Assembly: GCF_009870125.1 (NCBI RefSeq)
Contig: NC_046679.1
Coordinates: forward strand, 10,416,001 to 10,480,000
Direction of reading: 5' to 3'
Source of the DNA: Drosophila pseudoobscura
Lineage: Eukaryota > Arthropoda > Insecta > Diptera > Drosophilidae
DNA: 64,000 nucleotides
Below the pieces are notes generated by a model. The model was not told the DNA's origin, did not search any database, and worked only from the letters and a program-made list of their open reading frames with translations. Every line of letters starts with the position of its first letter. The stretch's first letter is position 1. Position numbers and translations under genes: made by a program. Shown here piece by piece: positions 37,810 to 49,650 of this stretch.

Positions 37810-38895
37810 GCTTCCCCCGTCCAAGAAGGTGCATGGCCTTATTTACCCACTTTCCGAATCGCTCACCGATTTGTGCCCGTTTTCTGTCCGACTGCGGCTT
37901 TGTGAGTTGTGTGTAAGTGTGCTGCTGAATCATACTCGGATCGTTTGAATACTTTAGCCAGACACACACTGAATCGGGTCTCGGGACGGCACACCCATGG
38001 CCCGCTTCAGCATTGACTCAACCCCAAACAATGCGACAGTGGAGCATTGTTGTGGAGCCCCATGGACACGACCAACCCTTTCGGACCCATAGCCACACCA
38101 ACGGTCGAGAAAAAACAAAATCAAAATGCAAAACTTGTTGCTAATAAACAACAATTACAGCAACAGAAACAAGTTCAGCTAACCACAAAAATGCTCACAA
38201 GTCGTTGCCCAGGAGCACACAGCACACACGGCACCAGGCAGCAGGCCCCAAAGGTAGAGCCAGCTCCAGAGCCAGGGACACTCGTAGAAGCCGACCACCG
38301 CCTGTCACAGCACTTTTTTGTTTTTCAGTTTTTTCCATTGGTCTTCCTCTGAAGTGAGTGCCATGTGAAGACCAGAAAAAAAGCAGCCCAGTTGCCAGCT
38401 GCGTCCGCTCACCAGATCTAGAGCCAATGTGGCTGCAAAAGTGGCCATAACTGTGTCAGTGTGCAAGTGGAAGAGGTCTAAGCCTATTAAGCTCAGCGGC
38501 TTAGGATCGCTTGGCCTGGTCAGCAGCGTGTGAGAGGCGGCATCGAAGCGGGCAAGAAGCGATTCTCGAACGCCTCAATGTTGAGGGCGATTAAGTCTAA
38601 TTAGTGGCGACAGACGTCACAGAATTGGCGCAAGCTCAAAGAGATTTCCGTCCAGGCCAAGTGGGTGCAGTGGGGTGGGGTGCTGTGGGGCAGCCTAATT
38701 AGAAGAGCTGCCAATTAAGAGTTATGCCAGCACCATTGATGCCCTCGTCTTTGCCACTTTCGCTAGATGGATATATAAATGTTCTCAGAAAGAGCGAGAG
38801 AGAGAGAGATTTTAATGAACTCGCCAACTTTATTATAATTCTTGTTTGTTGGTGCATGTTGAACGCTGCCCTACGCCCACCATCGTGTCTGGGGT

Positions 38896-39399
38896 CTAAA
38901 TCTCCTCCTGGCTGCGCCTCACGCAGCGGGCCACCTTCCGCTTGAACTCGGCGGGATCCTCGCGATACTCTTTGGCGGCATCGACATTGGCAGCGGACTC
39001 GCTATTGGGATCGGTGAGCATCGATATGACCGATAGGAGAATGGTCTCCACGGTGTGAACGGGCAGCCAGCGCTCCTCGGCCTTCTCGTAGCCCCACTTG
39101 TCGTCGCCCGGCTCGTGCAGAATGGAGATGCAGACGTTGCCGCCCTTTTCGATGTTCGGGTGCCATATATCGGTGACGAACTTCATGGTCGGCGGCCGCA
39201 GCGGATACTCCTTGGGGAAGATGAGATGGGCCTTGAAGCAGCCGCCCTCGTACAGGGTTTCGGGCGGGCCAATGATCACCACCTCCCACTTGAAGATGTC
39301 CGCGTCGTTGATCAGGCCGGCGGAGAAGCCCTCAACCGGATTGCGGTGAAGCTCTGTAAGCTGGCGCCTCAGTAGTAGGGATGCTTGCTGTTCTGACAT
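38896..39399 (-). CDS. Ubc87F: Ubiquitin-conjugating enzyme E2, UBE2G1 type
   Basis: A single uninterrupted exon of 167 codons. MSEQQASLLLRRQLTEL is nearly identical to the N-terminus of UBE2G1-class E2s. The active site is WHPNIEKGGNVCISIL with catalytic Cys90, followed by the acidic loop insert HEPGDDKWGYEKAEERWLP that marks the Ubc7/UBE2G group, and the C-terminal helix FKRKVARCVRRSQEEI. The enzyme accepts ubiquitin from E1 and passes it to substrates with an E3, classically in ER-associated and cytosolic degradation. The absence of introns in the CDS suggests an origin by retroposition from a multi-exon UBE2G1 gene. The symbol is based on family plus genomic position. It sits antisense inside what may be a large plus-strand intron. 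Confidence 0.92.
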   Translation of the reverse strand: MSEQQASLLLRRQLTELHRNPVEGFSAGLINDADIFKWEVVIIGPPETLYEGGCFKAHLIFPKEYPLRPPTMKFVTDIWHPNIEKGGNVCISILHEPGDDKWGYEKAEERWLPVHTVETILLSVISMLTDPNSESAANVDAAKEYREDPAEFKRKVARCVRRSQEEI

Positions 39400-40570
39400 G
39401 TTGCTATGGTACTAGACTGCGGACGAAGGGGCATGGAGTGGCCTCTTTGAGGTGCTTTGAGACGGATTTATTATTCGAATTCTACTTACTGGAATTTTGC
39501 GCTCGAGTCTATCTTTTTTTTTTGTTTTTTTTATTTTCCTGTAATTCTGAATTATGTCGAATGCATGCCACAGGCAACAGATACTGCCAGAGCTGCCCTG
39601 TTTGTTTCCAGTTGAAAATTACTTGTATTTTTTGTAGTCTCGAGATTTTTGTTAGTACATTTTGTGGGAGTTCTTCCCCACACCATGAGAACCATCGATG
39701 TTCTGCTTCCATTTATACAGCAGTGTCTTTAAGGCCGCAGGGGATTACAGAAATGTCTTATCTAATGATACACTGATTGTTGGTGCCTTGATGGGTAGAA
39801 AAGATCAAAGAAATGTGCTGTAAGTCGCAAAAATAATCGAACACCTGCGTTCGAAAAGGACGCACCTTTTGGCCACCACTAGGCCTTCATGCTTATCCTG
39901 TGTAAAGACGCATGAGGCAGCCCCAGTGTAAACACTTTCTAATACTAAGGTTCTCTCTAGACTCGTTATTCTCGTTAGATTTCGTGGACTAGCCAGTGCG
40001 ACCAATCGGTATTAAATTTGAAGCTGGTGGCAGGTTGGCGGGGACTTTGTAGCAATCGTAAGAATGTTTTGGAAAGTTCCGATTTGCGGCCTGTGGAATG
40101 GGGCCAAGGAAAGTTCTTTGCTTTTGTGTCCCAGGCTTTTAGTCGATTAAAATTAAAATTACTTGGCTGGCTACTGCTTTTCCTTTGTGCCTTTTTGCCT
40201 TTTTGCCTGGCTGCTGGGCCGTCGTGCTGGCTGAATGGAAGTTATGATGGCTGCCACATTGTTGCCGTTGCTCTCGGCTTTCGTAATTGCGCATAGTTGT
40301 GGCACACAGAGTTGCAACTTCGACCACGACATGTGGCTATCCCCCCTCCCGCTCCGTCTCTGTGGCTTTTTTTGCCAATTGCATTTTCGACTTGCGCCGT
40401 TTTGCTGGCATTTCAAAATCCCCCATCGTTCGAGCCCCCCCCACTCTGCCGCTCTACCACTCCCAGGGGGAGATCTGACTATCGCCAGCCCGAAAATTAT
40501 GTTGCCGCAAATGTGTGAATTGTTAATGTCTCTTTGCCAGCCTGCCCGCTGGCCCACGGAGCTGTGGAGG

Positions 40571-40601
40571 TACGAATACGAATACGAGTACGAGTACGAG
40601 T
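40571..40601. repeat. TACGAG/TACGAA hexamer repeat
   Basis: Five tandem units, the first with A in place of G. Confidence 0.85.
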
Positions 40602-42550
40602 GGATGTGGATGTACTACCAGTATCTGTGGCTGACTTTTCATGTGGCTTGCCGTTTGGCGTTTCGGCATTGCCGGTTTTTCAAGTTTTCCATGCAGCAGC
40701 AGCAGCAGCAGCAGCAAGCGCGTTTTCACACATTCCAGCAGAGTTTGAGTGGTAATATTTACCTAGTCAGTCGTTGCTGCCACAGCAACAACATGTGTAC
40801 GCTTCTAACACACAGTGTGTGAGAGAGAGAGAGATATACGAAATTTGCTAAATTATCAGGCACATGCCAGGAGGAGGCCAGGAGAATGCATCTCGAGGCT
40901 CTCTGGAGAACGATGGAAAACATGTTTGGCCAACCGACAGCCGCACATAAGACTGACAGCTGCTGCTCTTCTGGTTCTTCCGCTCAACAAATGCCCATTT
41001 AAGTGCCACATGTCGGAGGCGCACTGGGGAAAGCGATATGATATGATGCCATCGAGAGCTAGTCACACGTGCCATGCCATCGTGCCACCATGCCACCAAG
41101 GAGGGGAACTCGTATTTCCATTTAGCCGGGGGAAAAGTGTCGCTCGTTCAAAGTGATAAAGTGGCATTGACTCCGCGGCGGCGTTTCAACTCATTTCATT
41201 TCGTTTCATTCCGTTTTGTCGAATTGATTTTCAATATTCATTAAGACGAACGCCCGCCCGCCCGTCACCCGCCCACAACAGACAACGCCCACTCGCCCGG
41301 GTCGTTGCCGTGGCATCTCTCTGTAATTGGACGGCGGGGGAGCGGGGAGCGGAGAGCACCGCTTGCTGCTGCGGGGGTTGCACGTTCAATTTCGTTTTCG
41401 TTTATTCTTTTATTTTCTTTTTTCGGTGGGCGTGCCCCGGTATGCGACAATTGCACTTCCGGCAACACGCCAACTTGCCACGACCACCAGCATACAACAA
41501 ATACTCTATTCTCTGTTTTTTTGTTGGACTTGGGCTCGCTCTGGAGAGCAGGTGCTGGCTGGCTCCCTGTGTGCGTGCCTCAAATTGCTGGCTCGTCAAA
41601 ACAGCTGACGGCGTCGATCAATTGAAATTGCTTTTCATCTCCCATCGAGGCCCGTTCTCCCTATAGAGGTGTGTGCACCATCGATCCCGTATTGCGGTTA
41701 GTTCTTGATGACTTCCTGCACCTAATGACTAAGCAACTGAGCAACTGTGGCACTGGGGGCACTGGTGGCCCTGGTGCTGCAACCTGCTGATGGATCGTCT
41801 CTCAGCAGGCCATCGGGGGTATACAAATAGTTCAAGCCGAGGTGCACTTCTCAAGCATTCTCTAATAAAATAGTGGCCCCAGGGCGCCTCTCTCTCCGCA
41901 CTTCTAGAGTTCCCATAAATTTGAGTTAAGCGAGTGACCAACAGGATTGCAGCTCTTTATTGGCGCTTTGAGTTATGGATTCCCATTTCGCATACACTCG
42001 TACACTTGTGCTCCGGACATAATTTCCAATTGCATGCAGAAAAATGTGAAAAAATTGCTGTGCACAGAGTTGGCCATTACCCCATACCCCTTACCCCTAA
42101 CTGGGGGTGTGGAGAACAAAACAATGCCAAAGGGGGAACTCAATAAATTGCAGAAAAGCGAAAAGTGGAAAGAACGCAAAATAAACAGAAACAGAATAAA
42201 AGCAAAAACGAAGCTGAAGCTGAAGAAAAAACAAGCAGCTTTCCTCCACTTGCAATTTTAATGTGTTTTGTGCGTTGCTCCTCGGTTTATAATTGAGTTG
42301 CCAGTTGGAGCCGAAGCTGCCACCAGCAGCACCACTCACAGTGCACTGTTCCACAATTCCAGTACCCCCAGTGGCAGCACAGAACTAGTGGCAGTGGAAG
42401 TGGGTGGAGTGGGTTTTGCAATTGAGAGTTTGCTGTGCGGCCGTGTGCACTGAATGCGAAAAAGTTCCAAGTTCTGCACACTTTTCGACTGAAACGCGAT
42501 ATTATTATACATATTTCCTTTAGTGTTATTATTATTCTCATAATATTCAG

Positions 42551-42571
42551 ACGGGACCGGGACCGGGACCG
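42551..42571. repeat. GGGACC hexamer repeat
   Basis: Just over three tandem units. Confidence 0.8.
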
Positions 42572-42938
42572 CAGCCCGGACCCACCTTTTGTGCGATGCA
42601 TTCAAATGGAAAGGCACACAGGCAGGCAGGCATCCAGACGCTTGGGGATCTGGTGCACTGCCGCCCGAAAGACAAAAGCCTTCCTCGATGTGGTCCGTAA
42701 TGAGTGCTTCCGTCAAGAGAGATAGACTCTTGGCCCAAACGGGACCGACCGCATTTAAAAGCGCATTTTCCTTCTATCCACGATTACGTATATAATTTGT
42801 GGGGGCTTTAACGCCGGCCAAGTCCAGTCCGATCCGGTCCGTCCCTTCATAATCACTCAATTTGTTGCTTCATTAACGGTGCGGGGTATTCGGTCTGTAA
42901 TTTGCCCAAGAAACACTTCATTTGTCTGACCAGAGCCC

Positions 42939-42964
42939 AGACCAGACCAGACCAGACCAGACCC
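42939..42964. repeat. AGACC pentamer repeat
   Basis: About five tandem copies. Confidence 0.85.
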
Positions 42965-44763
42965 CGCCATGTGTGAAATGTAAGGCGTTATGCGTACAAT
43001 ATTTCATAACTCTTGAGACTCTGGCAAACAAATGAGAAAAAGTGTGCTACTGGGGTCCGGTCCGCTATCCCCCCCTCCCCCGCCCCCCTAGATGAGCCGT
43101 TAGACAGCGCTGATGGGCCTCTTCGCAGAGTTCATTTACTCCGCGGCGACGCTGCCCTTTTACCAAGAAAATTCTGCTGGAAAGACTCAGAGCCGACGCT
43201 ATTTGTAGTTTTTATTTCCTTTATTTTCTTCTGTTTTGTTCATACTATATTTTGCTATGAACATTTCGTTTTTAAATGCTTGACTTGTCGTTTTTTCGTG
43301 TTCCGGGTGAGCAGAACGCGGAGCAGAACGGGGGGGCCGGCCGGGTAGGGCTTGGACAAAAAAAAAACAAATCCAAGCTTGGCCTAAAAAAGTGCTTATT
43401 AAATTTAATGACAGCACGTTTGCTTGCGAAAAGCGATTCGACTTTTTGTTTGGTTCAGCTTCGGTTTTTGTAGCTCTTTTCCAACCTTTAGTTATATCGC
43501 TTTTTGAATACTTTTTCTGTTTTTGTTTGTTTCGTATTCTGTTTATTGGGGGGCTGGGGCTCATTGGGAGCACAAAGGCCATAACAGCACAGTCTTTAAG
43601 TTTAATTATGTGGCAGGCATCACTCTTCACTCCTCTCCATGAAGGGGCTATCATGGCCATAATAGTTGTAGGGTTTCAATTGAAACTGTAACAAATTTTA
43701 TGGTATATGGGGGCCAACGAAAGTTAGTTTTGATTTGATGAGGCTTAGATAATAGTTTGTTTCCCTTAACACATCGCACAGGAAATCTGAAGGCATCATA
43801 TCTCATATCTTAAGTTGAAAGGAAACGAAAGATGCATTAATCCTAGACAGATCTCCTCCATCTGCGAATATGGGAAATTTGTACAGCGAATCAACGTCAT
43901 TTGGGGCATAAGCCACTGAGCCGAGTCTCTCTTTTCTAATTTTTTGTACTAACTGACATCCTGCCATCGTGACTGCAGCAACTCTTGGCCAACTGTCGCT
44001 TGTGCATTGCCGGATTTCTCATAATTATGTACAACAGAGTGGCATAAATTTATGACTAGCAGACAGTTTGGCATTTGCTTGCGGTAAGCAGGCAGTGAAA
44101 GTATTTTAATTAAATGCCCTCCCCCCTCCGCTTCACTGCGGACCGGACGGGACCTTCAATGGGCATTTAGACCTGCAGGTTATGAGGCGGTAATTTGCAA
44201 TTTCAGAGCCATGGCTCGCTCAACTGGTTTCTTGGCAAGCACAGAGGAGGCCCAGAGGAGGCACAGAGGAGGCACAGAGGCATCGGCACCCCCCGATGGG
44301 AAGAAAGCAGGCAGGGGACGTGCTCGTTGAACTTCAAATTGTGCGCAAAAAAAGTGAAATTCAGTTTTGGCTTGGTCTTCACGTCTGCACCATTCCATCA
44401 TTGTGGCCAAGTTAATGAACTGTATACAAAGTCTAGGCGAAAAAGAGGGGAATAAATCTGTGGGCCAAGCAGGAAGCCAAGCAACTTTGTAACATTAGCA
44501 CAGTTCCCTCCCGACCCGAACACAAAAACTATGCTAATTTCTTTGCTCTCATCTTGGGCCCTGTGCAGATTTTTGAAATGAATTCATTTTCGTTTCGTTT
44601 GCGGCAAATGAAAGCAACAGCCAGTCGCCCCACACACGGAAGGGCGGACCTGCTTGCGTGCCAAGGCGTTGGCCACAAATGTTGACTTTTATTCACACAA
44701 TTACAGCCGGCAAATTTGCATTCGTTTCCTCTCTGCCTCGCCAGTACACCTGTTCACCTGTTC

Positions 44764-44840
44764 CCCTGCTGTTCGCCTGCTCCCCTGTTACCCTGCTGTT
44801 CGCCTGCTCCCCTGTTCCCCTGCTGTTCGCCTGTTCCCTG
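44764..44840. repeat. 27-bp minisatellite
   Basis: Two full units beginning CCCTGCTGTTCGCCTG (44764-44790, 44791-44817), which differ only in the last base, and a third partial unit to 44840. Confidence 0.85.
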
Positions 44841-47800
44841 CCTGTTCAGTGGAGCGTGTCGATGGGAGAGGGAGCCGTCGCTTCACTTGTTAACAATTAA
44901 GCGACGAACCCTTGACATTGTCTCGTGGAGACATGGCCAAGACTTCGATGTTCGCCCACTGACCTGGCACTGGCCCTGGCCCTGGCCCTGCCTCTGACTC
45001 TGGAGACCACCGATTGGGGCCATCTAATTAGCTTTCTTTTGGACATACCCCGCACAATGCCCGCCTTTGTGAGTTCCAGTTGTACAAAAGTTTCGTTTTC
45101 AGCCTTTAAATTAACATTTTCAAAGCAAACAAACAAAGTGGGGAGACATGGAAATGCTCAAAAATTCACTCGGTTTCCTATAAATTATTCAAATTCAAAA
45201 CTGACCCGCGGCTTTCATTGCATTTGGTTTCGTTTTGTTTGCGATGTGACGAGGCACCTTAGGCTCTGTGGGAATAACGTCTCGAAGAAGTCATAAAACT
45301 AACAGTTGAGCGGAAATTAACACAGATACTTGGGTATAGGTGGTGGCACGGCACCGGCACTCGAGGCACCACTGGCCTCGAGGAGGGCCCTCCAATGTCT
45401 GGGCTCCGAACAACACAACAATCGGTTGTCTCTCTCTCTCTGTGTTATGACAATTCATTGGAATTGAGTCGTGGATGGGAAATGATGCCAGTGGCAGATG
45501 GCAGATGGTAGATAGGGTGCAGACAGGTGGTGGCCCACCTATAAAGCGGATTATGTTTTGGTCTAAATAGCCATCAGATGACGTTGCAAATATACCCATA
45601 GGTATCATTAGTCTACAGTTAGGCTTTGATACGCTGAAGATATCTCTTCCGTTAAGATGGAGGATTGGGAACACAAACCATTGTCAGGGCATTCCTAAGA
45701 GTGCTCTCTGGAAGTGGAGCTACAGAAGACGTATCTGTGGACACGCCTGAGGGCAGACTTCCTTCATAAATCTAGCATTTCTCTGCTGCCAATTAATGTA
45801 AAAGAAATCCGATTGATCTTATCACATTAACCTGCATTTCCTGTTGTCTTTGGCCTGGTATTGTTCTGTGGCCCTGGGGCACAGCCCAGTGCGTTCCATT
45901 TCGCTTCTCTGAACTTCGCTGAAAGAGAATAAATTGTGCCAATTTTCTATATATAGTAGGGTATAGGGTGTATAGGCCTGTAAAGAATCGGCGAGGGAAG
46001 GAGATACGTACGTACACACATGGCCACTTCATCACGCAGCGTTGCCCAAGCGTGCTGCTGCTCTCCTCTTGTTGCATGCAACTAAGCGTCACCGTCGCCA
46101 GGCAGCAGCCAGCAGCCAGCGGCGGCCACGGCCTCAGACCCCGGCCTCTCGCAGTGTATTGCCCCGCCCGGAGGCAGCCTCCTCTATTGTTCTGGCCGCT
46201 CGTGCTTGTGCTAGATTTATGCACTGCCAAGCCCCAGTCTCCGGTCCCCCCCCCCATGCTCCCCCCCTGCACACAGAGTTTCGATTTCAATTTAAGGCGG
46301 ATGTTGATGTTCGTTTTAATTGCGGACTGCAGAATTATAATTCATAAATGTTGCATTGCTGCTCTGCTGCATTGAGACGTCTCGGGTTGCAGTTGCCCCA
46401 CAAGGAGGCACTGAACTTGGTGAGTCGAATGGAAATGGTCAAAAGGGAGGCCAAGGCGATTGGCCAAGAGTCCCAGGTCTCACTTTCGGATGCGGTTCGG
46501 TGGCCTTTGGCTGCCAATGCACTTGACACTGGCACTGCCTGCCACTGCCACGGCCACTGCCACTGTCACTGAAGCTGCATCAATTTAGCAATTGCTGATT
46601 GAACTGGATGTGGCAGAGCCTGGTCCCGGGCCTAGTGGCAGTGGCACTCACTTTCACTGATCGAAAGCGTGAAGCCAAAGTTTAATTGAATCTGCAGCTG
46701 CTTCTGCTACGCTGCTCGGCTGCCAGCAACAATGATTGGTAACATTCAATGGACCCGGGCTCTTACCAACTTTCAAACTTGGCCATTTGAAAGTTATTGG
46801 CCACAAGTGCGCTGCTCTCCATCGACATGTACGTACATACAGTGGGCGCTCCATTGCAACACACACACACGGACACACACACGAACACACTCTCGTTTAC
46901 AGAAGAAACTCGAAAACTGAGAAACGTGTCAGCAAGTCTGGTGACTGCCGACTGGCGGCTGAGGTTGCGGGGCCGCAGAGAAAAAAAAAAACCTTAACTT
47001 GGCTTTCCACTTCGAGAGTTGCGACAAAATCAATAAGAAAACTTGGCTCTGGCCTGGGACTGAAATGGGCTAAGGCAGGCTCTAAAGCAGTTCTTCAAAA
47101 TCAGGGGCGTGACCGCTGGCAGGGGGCGTGCCCCCGGTGCAGCAATTTGTTGTACGCGTCGCCTTAAATTGGGTCACCAAAAAAATGTTCAATTATTTGC
47201 TGTTGCGTCGCCGATGTTGGGTGAAATGCAGCGGCGTGCCCCAACGGTGCCAGTCTCTCTCTCTCCCTCTCCCTCTCTCTCGCTTGGGGAGTTGTGGGGG
47301 GAGGCGGGAGTCGTGAGATGGGGATTTGGTGGCGCACATTGATTTTGGGCTTACACAAAACTCGTTTTCTGTGTTGATGTAAGCGAGATTTTTTTGCTGG
47401 CAGCTGTGGGCGTTTTTTATTTTATTTTTTAACGCGTCGAATTTGTATACACTTTAGGGGAAGTTTTTATGAAAAACTAACCGTTTCTCTTTATTTTTTA
47501 TCAGCTTTTGTGTGTTACTTTAGTGGGAAATGATTGCAGCAGTATCTTAGCGCCAAATGATAAAGTTTGAGCTATATCAGGGCGATAAGAGTGAGATTCA
47601 GGCAAAGAGTGCTATTCCACCAATCTTAAAACCAAAAATATATGATAAGCAATGTTTAGAATTTAAGCATTCATTGGAACACAGAAGAGAGGTACCCTCG
47701 AATATGTCTCGAAGAGTGTGTATTGCATGGGCTTGAATAAACAAACAAAAATGCTTCATAAAACACATAAATTTGAAAGAAATAAACATATAAATGCAAC

Positions 47801-49142
47801 AAAGCAATATAGTTTTATCTATTTTTTGCAATAAATCAGCCTCCAGCACATTGTTGCAGTTCCTGTGCAACCCTGTAGGAAACAGCTGAGCCACGAAATC
47901 AAAAGCAAAGCCAATGCGGGAATACCCATATCAAGATATGCTCCAAGGAGTGCATCTCATCTTCGTTGTATGACAGACTAAATTTCTTTCTTTCATCTCA
48001 TTTTATTTTCTCTCTCCACTCGTCGTATTTTATGAGTTTTACAACAAGTTTATAAGCCCAAAACCCTTCGGCACACATGGGAATGCCACAGATACACACA
48101 TACGTGCGTGTGTGTGTGTGTTTGTGCTGCGACTTTCCATTTGCAGAGATTTCCACATTTCAAATTTTATATTTGAGATTTCAATATGTAAACGCCGTTT
48201 ATACCAAATCCGCCATGAATAAAATTCGTCTCGATTCGATGCCTGAATCGTATCGAATTGGTCTGATTTGGTATGGATGGAGTGGAAGGGCTTCCTCGTA
48301 GGGGGGCCAGTGCCCAAATGGGATTTGCGTTTATGAGCCAGAGCCTGAGGGGGAGGCGAAATTCCAGCCCCGAGTTCACATTAAAGCAGTTGCACAAATC
48401 AATGCAGTTGCACAGAACGGGGGCCCAGAAGTTTGATCGATTCATTTGGGGTTCTGTGGCACCACCACACCCCGCCATATCATTGCTGGCAGGGTCATAA
48501 ACGCAGAAGTGGGGGGCGCAGAGAAAGAGAGAGGGAGAGGGCGAGCACTTTAAGCAAATTGTAACAGTTGCGGTTGGCCTGGTCGTTCGGTTAGCCTCGT
48601 AGCCCCATAGACACTGTGGACGACTGTCGTCTCTCGACTGTTTACTGGCCAAGCGCATAAACTGGCAAAGGGAATGGGGAATGGGCTATGAGGCCTGGAG
48701 CCATGGTCTGGGGTGTGGTCCGCACTGCGTCGCTTGACTAAATGTTTGGAACACTTTGTGGCCGGGCGAGGGGGATTGTCGTGACGGTGGCGCTGGAACA
48801 TTATTAAGTTGTTTGGTCGACATCATTTTGGTTGATTTATTCGGGTAAATTGAATCAATTTATTGCCTCATTTCAAATATTTTGTTCTCCTTATCAGGCT
48901 GCCCCACATTCTAGACTCTCGGCTCTCGACTCTCGACTGATAAGCGCATCACAAATGTTGCAAGTAGAAAATGTTGACACAAATGTGCTGTAAAATTGTG
49001 CTAAGCAGACACTCCAGCAGCTGCTCTTGTCGCTGTCTGCCTCTCGGGCTCTCTTCTCTGGGCTGCTGCTCTAGCAATTTGCTGTCAAATTGTCGCAAAT
49101 TCTTACAAGCGCCGCTCATTAAAATTACCCAAATGCCAACGC

Positions 49143-49167
49143 CAATTGCAATTGCAATTGCAATTGC
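49143..49167. repeat. CAATTG/TTGCAA hexamer repeat
   Basis: Four tandem units; each unit contains the self-complementary CAATTG. Confidence 0.8.
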
Positions 49168-49625
49168 CAGGGCAGCGTGCTGCGACTGCGACTGCGAGTC
49201 GAGTTGAGTGGGAAAAGCGGCATCGCATGACAAATGGCAGCATTGAGTTCCAGACAAGTGCCACCAAGTGCTACTGCCTCTTGCCTCCTGCCTCCGCCTT
49301 CTCCGGCTCCGGCTCCCATTCAACGATTTGGCAATGCAATTTTCCCTCGAAAAGCCAGCTGCAATGGAATTGGCCCTCTCTCTTGGCCTGGTCTGGCCCG
49401 GCATGGGCGCTGTTCAACAAATTTGTCTCTTGCATTTTGCAACGTGATTTCGGGGCACTTGAAGGGGGCAGCCCAGCCAGCCAGCCAGCTGATAAGCGGG
49501 CTACTTGTCTACTTGCCCCCGGACTCCAAGACAGCTGAAAGTGCTGCCATAGATATAATGTTGGAAAACGCTGATTACGAGTATTACGAGCACTCTGCTG
49601 ATGACACGCTGGCAAGAGACAGGCA

Positions 49626-49650
49626 GAGCAGGGCAGGGCAGGGCAGGGCA
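49626..49650. repeat. GCAGG pentamer repeat
   Basis: Four to five tandem units. Confidence 0.8.

Larger units (their letters stand above)
33002..38895. other. Mostly noncoding region between LMW-PTP cluster and Ubc87F
   Basis: No complete gene. The stretch contains GGCT/GGAT repeats (34101-34133), a candidate small coding exon (34310-34431), a loose copy of the TACCCTTGC...GGGTATA motif (35158-35196), a candidate long 5' UTR exon (about 36150-36965), and a CT/GT-rich segment with GGCT repeats (37250-37810). Confidence 0.4.
39400..48900. other. Noncoding region, part 1
   Basis: No coding frame with a credible start, composition or splice pattern. The part near Ubc87F (39400-39500) presumably contains its promoter. 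Repeats seen: TACGAG hexamers (40571-40601), CAG run (40695-40716), GGGACC (42551-42571), AGACC (42939-42964), a 27-bp minisatellite (44764-44840), CTGGCC (44966-44990), TGCCAC (46530-46565). Many AT-rich homeodomain-like sites suggest regulatory or intronic DNA. Confidence 0.5.
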
